A stretch of DNA of 64,000 nt from Carboxydocella sporoproducens DSM 16521 (lineage in GTDB: Bacteria > Bacillota > GCA-003054495 > Carboxydocellales > Carboxydocellaceae): NCBI RefSeq assembly GCF_900167165.1, contig NZ_FUXM01000006.1:37471-101470 (forward strand), given 5' to 3'. This document shows positions 17,080-25,625 of the stretch, in pieces (within the stretch, counting starts at the first letter, position 1; each line of letters starts with the position of its first letter). Position numbers and translations under genes: made by a program. The notes under the pieces are model-generated. The model was not told the origin of the DNA, made no database searches, and saw only the letters and a program-made list of their open reading frames with translations.

Positions 17080-18063
17080 TTATCCCGCCAGCAGCAAGGC
17101 ACATACTTCAGGCACCTTCTCCCAGTAGTTTACAGCCTTATTTAGTTTGGCGGCGTATTTCTCCTGGTTCCAGCCTTCTTTGCGGTAAAAATAGCGATTG
17201 GCCAGGCGCCAGAATTTCTGGGGAAAAGTGAGAAAAGCAGCGATCACCGTCTTTTCCTCAGCTGACAGGGGGCGTATCTCCTCATAAGCGGCCAGAATGG
17301 CTTCTGCCTTTTCCCTCTGCCAGCCCTGGCGCTTCATAGCCCGTTGCAACAACCGGGCCACATCGGCTGCTGGTAAGTCCTGGCGACAATAATCGAAATC
17401 GATTAAATAAGCATGCCCATCCGGATGAATGATGAAATTACGGGCCGCCACATCCCGATGGATAAAAGCCTGAGCTCTTTCAGCTTCACTAGCCACCACC
17501 TGGTACTGGCTGCTGTTGAGTACTTCCAGAGCCTGCCTGGCCAGTTGCAAACCCCGGGGCAAAGCCTGCAAAAATCCCCGTTCAAAGGAATTGAGTTTTC
17601 CCTTCATGGCCAGCAGTTTTTGAAAAGCCTGCAACTCCTCAATCCTTTCCTCATATTTTTCCGGCCAGGCCCAGTACATGGTTTTGGGCCGGCTGCCCGG
17701 CGGTGGTGTCAGCCCATGAGCCACCTGATGCAAAGCCGCCAGGGTCCGGGCTGCCTGCAAGCAATCCTGCCGGCGGCGAAAATCACAGCCCCTACCTTGA
17801 ACCCAGCCCGTGGCCAGCCAGCTCTCTCCCCCCTCCTGCCAGATTGCTTCGCCCTGCCCTGTCAGTACCAGGGGAGCAAACCAGGGAAACTGCTTTTGTT
17901 TTAAATACTGAAGGGCAGCTGTAATAAACGCCAGTCGTTCCGGACTGGTAGTAGGTCGTTTTAAAGCAAATTCCCCTTGCCGGGCCCGCACTTTCCAGAC
18001 TGTATCATTGATTCGTCGAAACCTGGCTTTTTCCCAACCGTAAGCCTCTGCTATTCTTTTCAT
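17080..18063 (-). CDS. CotS-family spore coat protein / APH-type kinase fold
   Basis: 327 residues with the aminoglycoside-phosphotransferase-like kinase fold: FALKRPTT (nucleotide-lobe lysine, about residue 35), FIHRDVAARNFIIHPDGHAYLIDFDYCR (about 208-236, catalytic HRD..N and metal-binding DFD) and a helical C-lobe. The length and N-terminal pattern fit the CotS/YutH group of spore-coat-associated proteins in sporulating Firmicutes. The catalytic Asp and Asn are present, so it may be an active small-molecule or protein kinase. It is 48 bases downstream of the phosphoesterase gene and may be co-transcribed. Sporulation control is inferred from family only. Confidence 0.82.
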   Translation of the reverse strand: MKRIAEAYGWEKARFRRINDTVWKVRARQGEFALKRPTTSPERLAFITAALQYLKQKQFPWFAPLVLTGQGEAIWQEGGESWLATGWVQGRGCDFRRRQDCLQAARTLAALHQVAHGLTPPPGSRPKTMYWAWPEKYEERIEELQAFQKLLAMKGKLNSFERGFLQALPRGLQLARQALEVLNSSQYQVVASEAERAQAFIHRDVAARNFIIHPDGHAYLIDFDYCRQDLPAADVARLLQRAMKRQGWQREKAEAILAAYEEIRPLSAEEKTVIAAFLTFPQKFWRLANRYFYRKEGWNQEKYAAKLNKAVNYWEKVPEVCALLLAG

Positions 18064-18111
18064 AAAAAAATTCCCCCTTTGGCACAGTTTATGCCCGGGG
18101 GAAGAAAGGAG

Positions 18112-20355
18112 TTATTTTTTCTTTTTTCTTTTTGCTTTCGCCTTTTTCTTCTTTTTCGCCTGTTCAGCCAGTTTTTTCTGGGCCTCGGCCTTGAGCCGTT
18201 CCTGCTCGGCCAGGTATATCCGCCAGTCTGGCAGTTTCCCCTGCAGAATAGCTCCCGTCGGCGTGAGAGGTACCTTGAGGGCCAGGACCTGGCCCTCAAG
18301 GTCTGCCCCATAGACTACATCCCCCATTGCTGCCGGTGCCGCCAGCATAAAGGCATCCCCTGTCTTGTACTGCCAGCTGAGGCGGCCATTCTGAGCATCG
18401 ATCCCAATTAAGCCACCATAGAAGGTGTTCCAGACCAGCTGACCACCCACCAGAACGGGTCGGGTATCATAGATGGTCTTGCCGCTATTAAATTGCCATA
18501 ATTCCTTGCCGGTCAGAGGATGATAAGCATACAAGCGGCCACTGACAGCATTAACAAATACCGCCTGTCCCTGTACCAGCGGTGCACCATAGCCTCCTGC
18601 CAGTTTGGCCTTCCAGGCCAGTTTGCCGTCCAGCTGGTCCAGAGCAAAGAGGGAATAGCCGCCCTGGCGTTTGTCCGCAGGGGCAACGGCATAGACCAGC
18701 CCATACCCTACCGCCATCGGTGCGGTAGCCGGAGCATAATAAAATCCGCTGTTGATCAGGGTCTTCCAGAGAAGCTTGCCGCTATCGGCCGCCAGGGCAT
18801 ATACGTAACCATCGTTACTACCTACAAAAAGACGGTTACCAGCCAGCACCGGCTGGGCCCGTAGACCCCCGCCGGTTTTATAGTTCCAGACAATCCCACC
18901 ATTTTCAGGAGCCAGTGCCACTACCTGCCCGGTAGCCAGGGCACAGATCAGGTACTTGCCGCTCCATATCGGTGTAGCCAGGGAACCCGCCGGTAACTTA
19001 ACCTGCCAGAGCACCTGGCCTTCGTCATTAACAGCGGCAGCCCAGCCATCCACTGCCACAGCCATGGCTCCCTCAGGGAAAAGCACTGCTCTTCCCACCA
19101 GAGCCTCCCCTTCCGGGCTCACCTGGTATGACCAGAGACGGTTACCGGTGAAGCGGTCCAGAGCCGTCAGTTGCCCATCACTGGAAGTAACCAGCAGTTG
19201 TTTGTTCCAGGGCAGTGGAGCAGACTGGACACTGCCCTTTACTTCAGCCTGCCAGAGCAGAGCCGGTTGACCGGTAACCTGGAAGGTTTGATTGAGATGG
19301 TAGACCTGGCCGCCGGAAAAAACCAGGCGAACTGTAGCCAGATGCTGACCAGGGGTAGTAATCTGCCAGTTCAGCTGCCAGCTGCCATCAGGCCGGGGAG
19401 CGAGTTTCTGCCAGTTGCCAGACCGGTCTACCCGGGCTTCAATACGCTCAGGACGTTCTTCCCCGGATAAGCGCAGGCTGATTCCCGTAGCCGCAGCCTG
19501 CACTTCCGCTCCTTGCAGGTTAACAGTTTCGCGAGCTGAAACTTCCGCCAGCTTTTTCAGCCAGGGGAAACCGATCTGCTTATGCCAGAGGGTCAATTTC
19601 CCCTCTTTGATTTGAACCAGGGCATAGCCACCATCCACAATGGCTTTCACCATAAAAAAGGGACGACCATTGCGGTTCCACTGCAGGTGGCTGTGGCCAT
19701 GTCCGGCAAAATAGGCCAGAACATTATAGCCTTGCAGTATTCCCAGTACCTGATCCTCATTATCGATAAAGCGGTTACTAAAAGCCAGCGGATGATGGCT
19801 GAAAACCAGCACCGGCGTACCAGGAGCCAGCCGGGCCAGGTCAGCTTGCAACCAGCTGAGCTGGGGTCCATCGATATGGCCATGGGTAGCACCAGGGATA
19901 GCTGAATCCAGGATAATAAAATGGTAGCCCTTATAATCAAAGGAATAATAGCTTTTGCCTCCCTGCCCGAACAGCCGGGCCCAAACGGGTTTGGTTTGAT
20001 CACTCCAGCGGCTGTCATGGTTGCCCAGGGCGTTGTACAAAGGCACCTTTAGAGGGCTGACCGCCTGGCGATAAGCATTGATTTCCCAGGCCAGTCCTTT
20101 TTCCGTCATATCACCCATGTGAATGACAAAATCCAGGGCCACAGGATTCTGGTTGAGTTCAGTTACTGCCAGCCTGGTTCGGGCCAGGCCTGTACTAAAA
20201 CCCACATGGGAATCGGTAATTACAGCAAAGGTTAAGTCCGCAGCCGGATCCAGGTAGCCCTGGTAGACTGCCGCAGCCACAGTTTCGGAAGCCCGGGCCA
20301 GCCCAGGCCAGCACCAGGCCAGAACCAGGCTCAAGAGGAATATTAACTTTCGCAT
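18112..20355 (-). CDS. Secreted metallophosphoesterase fused to PQQ-type beta-propeller, Lys-rich tail
   Basis: About 747 residues from MRKLIFLLSLVLAW (AGGGGACTGGAG upstream). A signal peptide (1-22) is followed by a calcineurin-like phosphoesterase domain (about 40-270) with all metal ligands: ITDSHVG, HMGDMTEKG, ALGNHDSRW, FSHHPLAF and AGHGHSHLQ. A linking beta domain (about 280-360) follows, then a propeller of PQQ/WD-like repeats (about 370-700), such as GNRLWSYQVSPEG, GGIVWNYKTGGG, SGKLLWKTL and NGRLSWQYKTGD. The last 20 residues are almost all Lys, Ala and Arg, likely to bind the anionic cell wall. The tryptophan repeat (AxDxxxGxxxW) is clear. The substrate is unknown; an extracellular nucleotide or phospholipid phosphatase is possible. 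Confidence 0.85.
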   Translation of the reverse strand: MRKLIFLLSLVLAWCWPGLARASETVAAAVYQGYLDPAADLTFAVITDSHVGFSTGLARTRLAVTELNQNPVALDFVIHMGDMTEKGLAWEINAYRQAVSPLKVPLYNALGNHDSRWSDQTKPVWARLFGQGGKSYYSFDYKGYHFIILDSAIPGATHGHIDGPQLSWLQADLARLAPGTPVLVFSHHPLAFSNRFIDNEDQVLGILQGYNVLAYFAGHGHSHLQWNRNGRPFFMVKAIVDGGYALVQIKEGKLTLWHKQIGFPWLKKLAEVSARETVNLQGAEVQAAATGISLRLSGEERPERIEARVDRSGNWQKLAPRPDGSWQLNWQITTPGQHLATVRLVFSGGQVYHLNQTFQVTGQPALLWQAEVKGSVQSAPLPWNKQLLVTSSDGQLTALDRFTGNRLWSYQVSPEGEALVGRAVLFPEGAMAVAVDGWAAAVNDEGQVLWQVKLPAGSLATPIWSGKYLICALATGQVVALAPENGGIVWNYKTGGGLRAQPVLAGNRLFVGSNDGYVYALAADSGKLLWKTLINSGFYYAPATAPMAVGYGLVYAVAPADKRQGGYSLFALDQLDGKLAWKAKLAGGYGAPLVQGQAVFVNAVSGRLYAYHPLTGKELWQFNSGKTIYDTRPVLVGGQLVWNTFYGGLIGIDAQNGRLSWQYKTGDAFMLAAPAAMGDVVYGADLEGQVLALKVPLTPTGAILQGKLPDWRIYLAEQERLKAEAQKKLAEQAKKKKKAKAKRKKKK

Positions 20356-20381
20356 AACTCCAGTCCCCTTTAAAAACAAAT

Positions 20382-22628
20382 TTAATGTAAATAAAGTTTT
20401 ATTCTATCTATCTCTTTTTCTAAAAGAAATCGGCGAAAGGCTGTACTTTCCTGTAAAGCTGCCAGCAAACCCGCTTCCAGTTTACGGTCTCCCGGCCCTT
20501 TCCCGGGTCCTTTTTGCAGAATCAGCTCTTCCTCTTCTACTTCTAATATTTGCAGAAAATGACGGGCCTGTAATACCTGCAGACCAAGAAAAACAGTTTC
20601 CACCGTTTCCCCCAGCCTGGCTGCCGCCTCTTCCAGGTTAATCCGCCCCAGAAAGGGAGGCAAAAGGGCCAGGTTATGTTTCAAGAGTGCCAGCAAATTC
20701 TGGAGGAAATCATCAGCCCTGCCCAAATCTGCTCTGCCAAAAGCCAGTACCAGCCGCCGGGCCCCGGTCAAGGCCAGCATTTCCCGCAGCTGGCGTTCCG
20801 ATGGCGGTGGTTTCAACAAAACCAGGGTTTCTGCCCTGACTGGCGGAGTATACCCTTCACCCCACTGATAATACCAGCTCTCCTGCCAGAGCGGCAGTTG
20901 CCGCCCTTCCTCCCTCCAGTTGCGCCAGTCCTCAATAACCAGATTGAGGGCTGGCTGTGGTCCCGGCAGGGTGCGAGCCAGAAAATCCAGGCAAATCAGC
21001 TGCGTACTTTCCCTCTGCCAGACTGGCTGCACCAGCAAATCCCCCCGGGTTCCCGGCACAATTTGTTCTGCCCGTTCCGCCGCCAGCCACCAGTTCAACG
21101 TTTGTCCTATTCCCTGCTGTCTGATGGTAAGCTTCAAATGGCGTTGAGCCAGGACCTGGGTCGAAACTATCTCCACCCCTTCCAGTAAAAATACAGGAGG
21201 GGGATTGCCTGGTCCAAAAGGCTTCAATTCCTGCCATTCCCGGGCCAGTTCCGGGCTTAACTCGGTCAGATTGAAAGGTAGATCATACAGCAGGGTTGTA
21301 GTGGTCGGCAGATTTTGCTGCTGTTGCACCAAAACCGATTTGAGAGTGGTGGTAAAAGCTTCCCAGTTCAGGCGAGGCAGGGAAAATCCGGCTGCTTCCG
21401 CATGACCGCCATATTTCTGCAAATGAACTTCAGCCTGTTGCAAAGCCTCCCGGCAATGGTAACCTGCCGGTGCCCGGGCAGAACCGGTCAGGGTTTCCCC
21501 ATCTTCCTTCAATCCTGCCAGCAATACCGGCACCCGATATTTTTCGCAGAGGCGCCCGGCCACTATTCCCAGTACGCCATGATGCCAGTGCGGCTGCCAG
21601 AGCAGAATGGGTTCACCCGGTTGCCAGCCCCTCAGGCGCAATAATTCTTCCGCTTCCTGCCCCATTTCATCCCCGATGGCTTTGCGTTGCCGGTTCAGCA
21701 ATTCCAGCCTGCGGGCAATTTCATCTAACCTGGTTTCATCACGGCCAATCAACAATTCTACCGCCAGGCGAGCATGGTCCAACCGCCCGGCGGCATTGAG
21801 CCTGGGTGCCAGTTGAAAAGCTATCAGCTCTTCATCAATCTCCTCCTGCCGGTAACGGGCCAGCAGCAGGCCCAAACCGGGATAAACCTGATCGGATTGC
21901 AACAGCTGTAAACCCCGTTTCACCAGTGTACGGTTATCCCCCAGCAAAGGTACCACATCAGCGACCAACCCCAGGGCTACCAGCTGTTCCAGTTCTCTTT
22001 CCTGACCCGCTCTCCCGGCCAGCTGATAGAGCTGACGCACCAGATAATAGGCTACACCGACACCGGAAAGCCAGGCAGCCGGATGGGCGGGTTGATCCAG
22101 CAGGTGAGGATTGATCACCGCCTCTGCCGCCGGCAGCCGTTCCGGTGGCAGGTGGTGATCAGTAATCACCACCTTGAGCCCTAGCTCTCTGGCTCGCCGT
22201 ACTTCTTCTTCATTGCTCACTCCGCAGTCACAGGTGAGCACCAGCTGGATCCCGGCAGCCGCTGCCTGTTCCAGCCGCTCCTTATTTAATCCATATCCTT
22301 CCTCAAACCGGTCAGGTACGTGGTACTCCACCTTTGCCCCCAGAGCTTGCAGGGCCCGGTACAGAACAGCGGTAGCAGTGACTCCATCCACATCATAGTC
22401 CCCATAGACCAGGATAGGTTGCCCCATTTCGATGGCCTGCCAGACCAGGCTGGCGCCGGTTTCCAGCTGGGGTAAATCCAGCGGAGAGCTCAACTCCGCT
22501 TCTGGCGGCAATTCAGTCCAGCCCCGCTGCCAGAGGAGCTGGGCCAGATAAGGTTTGCTGCCTGCCAGTTCCTGCAGTTCAACCGGCATCGGCCGGAGGT
22601 TACGCAACTGAAATCTGACCTCTCTCAC
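20382..22628 (-). CDS. recJ: Single-stranded-DNA-specific 5'-3' exonuclease RecJ
   Basis: Degrades single-stranded DNA 5' to 3' in recombination and repair. 748 residues. The DHH-family motifs are intact: ILVYGDYDVDGVTATAVLYRAL (motif I, about 73), LVLTCDCGVSN (motif II), VVITDHHLPPERLPAAEAVINPHL (motif III, DHH), LSGVGVAYYLV and LVALGLVADVVPL (motif IV). The DHHA1 domain has GRLDHARLAVELL, HHGVLGIVAGRLCEKYRVPVLL and GSARAPAGYHCREAL, and KYGGHAEAAGFSL lies near 395. A C-terminal OB and helical extension follows. The ATG overlaps the nuclease gene upstream by four bases, putting RecJ in the same operon as the AddAB-like trio. Confidence 0.95.
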   Translation of the reverse strand: MREVRFQLRNLRPMPVELQELAGSKPYLAQLLWQRGWTELPPEAELSSPLDLPQLETGASLVWQAIEMGQPILVYGDYDVDGVTATAVLYRALQALGAKVEYHVPDRFEEGYGLNKERLEQAAAAGIQLVLTCDCGVSNEEEVRRARELGLKVVITDHHLPPERLPAAEAVINPHLLDQPAHPAAWLSGVGVAYYLVRQLYQLAGRAGQERELEQLVALGLVADVVPLLGDNRTLVKRGLQLLQSDQVYPGLGLLLARYRQEEIDEELIAFQLAPRLNAAGRLDHARLAVELLIGRDETRLDEIARRLELLNRQRKAIGDEMGQEAEELLRLRGWQPGEPILLWQPHWHHGVLGIVAGRLCEKYRVPVLLAGLKEDGETLTGSARAPAGYHCREALQQAEVHLQKYGGHAEAAGFSLPRLNWEAFTTTLKSVLVQQQQNLPTTTTLLYDLPFNLTELSPELAREWQELKPFGPGNPPPVFLLEGVEIVSTQVLAQRHLKLTIRQQGIGQTLNWWLAAERAEQIVPGTRGDLLVQPVWQRESTQLICLDFLARTLPGPQPALNLVIEDWRNWREEGRQLPLWQESWYYQWGEGYTPPVRAETLVLLKPPPSERQLREMLALTGARRLVLAFGRADLGRADDFLQNLLALLKHNLALLPPFLGRINLEEAAARLGETVETVFLGLQVLQARHFLQILEVEEEELILQKGPGKGPGDRKLEAGLLAALQESTAFRRFLLEKEIDRIKLYLH

Positions 22629-23431
22629 CAGCTTTCCCCCTCAACCAGTTGCCAGCTTAAATCCTCCAGCCCCAGTTCCCTGGCTGGATCCAGCTCTTCA
22701 GTAATCTGACCCTGACAGAGAGGGCGGTATTCACAACTGCGACAAACCTCCTCCACGCCTACAGGCGGATAATCGGCAGCAGCAATTGTTGCCTGGATTT
22801 CCGCCAGCACCTGACTTAAACGTTCTTCTGCCTCGGCCAGAAACTTTTCCTTTCCCGGTATGACTACCCGCTGGGCCGGATAGCGGGGATTCCAGTAGAC
22901 CAGGCTAACCTCGGCATCAGGGGGCAAACCCAGATAGTTGCGACCACAGCGAGCGGCTACCAGCAGGTAGAGGCGGGTTTGCCAGCGTTCTGTCAGCAGT
23001 TTCTCTTGCAGAGGAGCAGCCTGAGTCTTCCAGTCATAAATTAGCAGGCGGCCATCGGGAATTTGCACCAGCAAATCATATTTAACCAGCAAAGAACCCC
23101 AGGGACTTTGCCAGCGCAATTCCTGTTCGGGATAATAGCTGTACCCGTCCTGGCGGGACCAGGTTGCTGCCAGGGCAGCCAGCCACTGGTTCAGGTTGCT
23201 TTCCCCCACCGGCGGTACCTGTCCGGTCAGGTAATATTGCTGGGCCAGGCGATGGAAAGTTAACCCCCGTTCCAGCTCCCGCAGGCTTTCTTCATTTTTT
23301 CCCCATACCGTGGGCCAGTAGAGAGCATCCACATAGCGATAGCGAAAACGGCGCCGGCAGGTGAGAAAGGTTTCCAGGGCTGCCTGACTGAAGGTCAGCT
23401 GCTGAAATAACTGTTTCTTATTTCTATTCAT
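22625..23431 (-). CDS. Stand-alone Fe-S PD-(D/E)XK nuclease (AddB nuclease-domain-like)
   Basis: About 268 residues from MNRNKKQLFQQL; the longer frame to 23512 lies inside the helicase gene. RecB-type nuclease motifs: LTFSQAALETFLTCRRRFRYRYVD at the start, GLTFHRLAQQYYLTG, then the catalytic DGRLLIYDWKTQ (D..DxK) near residue 135 and a tyrosine-containing RLYLLVAAR. One cysteine near residue 26 and three near the C-terminus (CRSCEYRPLC) match the four-cysteine iron-sulfur staple of AddB-type nucleases. It overlaps the UvrD-like gene and recJ on either side. It probably supplies the nuclease for the helicase encoded just upstream. Confidence 0.85.
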   Translation of the reverse strand: MNRNKKQLFQQLTFSQAALETFLTCRRRFRYRYVDALYWPTVWGKNEESLRELERGLTFHRLAQQYYLTGQVPPVGESNLNQWLAALAATWSRQDGYSYYPEQELRWQSPWGSLLVKYDLLVQIPDGRLLIYDWKTQAAPLQEKLLTERWQTRLYLLVAARCGRNYLGLPPDAEVSLVYWNPRYPAQRVVIPGKEKFLAEAEERLSQVLAEIQATIAAADYPPVGVEEVCRSCEYRPLCQGQITEELDPARELGLEDLSWQLVEGESW

Positions 23432-25625
23432 ATATTTTCCCTCCTGCCACCCGTACGAAGTTTGCCATCTCTTTCCAGAAAGTCGGAGCTTCTGAATCTC
23501 TCGGTTTTCCATTTTTATCCTGATACTCCCGCGCCCTGGTAATGATCAGACGTTTTTTGGCCCTGGTTATGGCTACGTAAAATAAGCGCAGTTTTTCTCT
23601 AATCTCCTCCAGTTTGGCCTCTTCAAGGGGATTACCGGTAATTGCCATTCCCTGCAGCTGTTTCAAATAGGCTTTTGCTTCTGCATTCAGATTGATAATT
23701 CTGCCAGGAAGTTTATATTCACTGCGACTGTAATGATGCAGTTTCCCCGTATAGGGATAGGCATTGGTAGCGATGACAAAGACAATATCCCATTCCAGCC
23801 CTTTGGCTTTATGACAGGTACAAATAGTTACACTCTTTTCATCAATGCTATCCATCATTTCTTCTACTTTGAGGGCAAATTTCTTGAGGGCAGGCTCGAG
23901 AACAGGCAAATTGCTGGCTATTTCTTTTAAACGCCACTCCGGGTAAAGCTGTAACTGGTAGCGGATGTTGCCCGCCAGGTTATGGGCGAGGGCCAGTTCC
24001 TCCTTTTTCAGCTCCAGGTCCTCGGCCAGATAGAGCACCAGCTGGTCAGGTACCAGGCGCAGGGAAGCCTCCAGCCAGTCCCGCACCTGTCTTAACCCCT
24101 GCTGCAGCACCGTATAGGCCTCCTGGCTCTGCAGGGCATCCAGCAATTCCAGGGTCTGTTGCTGCCCGGGTGGATAAAGCAATTCTTCCGGCCGGTAACC
24201 CTGTAAAAAGGTTAACAGGGTCTCCCTGTCCCCGGGTTCCAGTTCCAGGGCGAAAAAGTCCTGCCAGAGCTCGATCCAGGCTTTCAAGTCATCGGGAGAA
24301 CCCAGATATTTTAGCCCCCGCACCAGGCCATACATGGCCCGTTTTAAATCACTGCCCAGATCTTCTCCCACAATCCGGGCCGCAATCCCCTCCTGGGCCA
24401 GCGTCTCGGCCATTTTGGCCCCGATTTCCCGGGTGGGCACTAGAACAGCGATACTCTCACCGGGATAAGTCTTCTGAGCCAGGGCGATATATCTGGTCAC
24501 CCCCTGGTATTCTTCCTCCCCATTCCGGTAGGTACACATGACTACCGGAAAACCGCCCACTACCGGATTGGGCCTGCTGTCCCCCGCCGGAGCCAGTTGA
24601 ATAAACTGGGCCTCCAGGGCATTGCGACAGGCCGCAACCGGGTATTCCTCTGTTACCCAGCGCACCAGCCAGTTGGCGGTATCAATCACCTGCTGGCAGC
24701 TGCGACTGGCATAAAGCAGATCGACTTTCTGAACCAGGGGGTCACGGCAGTAGGCCCGGTACAGTTCCGGCTCCGCTGCAGTGAAGGTGCCCATAATGGC
24801 CTGGTTGGAATCTCCTACCCGAACCAGATTGCCATGGGAAGAGGACAGTAAACGCAGGATTTCTTCCTGCAAAGGGTTGGAATCCTGGGCTTCGTCCTCG
24901 AAGATGTACGTCCATTTTTGACTGAGCCGCTGGCGAAGCTGCTGATCCAGGCGCAACAAATCCCGGGCCTTGAGGATCATGTCATCAAAATCAATCCCCC
25001 CTTCCCGGCTGAGCTGGCGCTGGTAAACCAGATAGACTTCCAGCAACCAGCCCAGGGGGTTATCCGGTGGCAACGTCCCGATCCAGTCTGCTGCCTGCGG
25101 TTCCTGCACTCCTCGTCCTTTCAAGGTCGAAATGCCGGCCAGGAGAAAATCGGCGACTTGCTCACGCCATTTCTCCAGTTGCCGGAGGTCAGGCTGATTA
25201 CCCAGGGGGCCTTCCCAGCGCTGCCGCTGTTTGCGCATCCAGTCATTGATAATCCCTTTAAGGATATGTTTCCTCTGCTCCTCGTCTATAATATTGAAAT
25301 CTTTATTAACCAGAACTACCTCGGTTTTTTCCTGCAAGATCTGCACTGCCAGGGAATGAAGGGTCCTGACCTCGAATTTGCGCTTGCCTTCGATGCCCTT
25401 TTCGGCCAGAATCCTGCTGATTCTCTGCCGGAAGTTGCTAACAGCGGAATTCATCGCCGTCACGATCAGGATTTTGCCCTGGCCAACGGCCCCGGTGGCG
25501 ATCAGATCTGCCGCCAGATGGGCCAGGACATGAGTTTTTCCCGCTCCTGGCACCGCCGGAACCGCCAGCCGTCCTCCCCGGTAGGCCATGACCAGATCCT
25601 GGCCCGGCCGCCAGTTAATTGCCAT
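23424..25625 (-). CDS. UvrD/Rep-family superfamily 1 DNA helicase (AddA-like, no nuclease domain)
   Basis: About 733 residues from MAINWRPGQDLVMAYRGG, chosen because an upstream TTG/ATG lies in the preceding gene's end. SF1A motifs: Q-motif region, PAVPGAGKTHVLAHLAADLI (motif I, about residue 22), VRTLHSLAVQIL (Ia), YIFEDEAQDSNPLQEEIL (motif II, about 243), VGDSNQAIMGTFTAAEP (motif III), ICTCHKAKGLEWDIVFVI (motif V, about 605) and LRLFYVAITRAKKRLIIT (motif VI, about 690). It is much shorter than AddA (about 1200) and has no nuclease domain, which is supplied by the next gene. It overlaps both neighbours, so the three are co-translated. Confidence 0.9.
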   Translation of the reverse strand: MAINWRPGQDLVMAYRGGRLAVPAVPGAGKTHVLAHLAADLIATGAVGQGKILIVTAMNSAVSNFRQRISRILAEKGIEGKRKFEVRTLHSLAVQILQEKTEVVLVNKDFNIIDEEQRKHILKGIINDWMRKQRQRWEGPLGNQPDLRQLEKWREQVADFLLAGISTLKGRGVQEPQAADWIGTLPPDNPLGWLLEVYLVYQRQLSREGGIDFDDMILKARDLLRLDQQLRQRLSQKWTYIFEDEAQDSNPLQEEILRLLSSSHGNLVRVGDSNQAIMGTFTAAEPELYRAYCRDPLVQKVDLLYASRSCQQVIDTANWLVRWVTEEYPVAACRNALEAQFIQLAPAGDSRPNPVVGGFPVVMCTYRNGEEEYQGVTRYIALAQKTYPGESIAVLVPTREIGAKMAETLAQEGIAARIVGEDLGSDLKRAMYGLVRGLKYLGSPDDLKAWIELWQDFFALELEPGDRETLLTFLQGYRPEELLYPPGQQQTLELLDALQSQEAYTVLQQGLRQVRDWLEASLRLVPDQLVLYLAEDLELKKEELALAHNLAGNIRYQLQLYPEWRLKEIASNLPVLEPALKKFALKVEEMMDSIDEKSVTICTCHKAKGLEWDIVFVIATNAYPYTGKLHHYSRSEYKLPGRIINLNAEAKAYLKQLQGMAITGNPLEEAKLEEIREKLRLFYVAITRAKKRLIITRAREYQDKNGKPRDSEAPTFWKEMANFVRVAGGKIYE

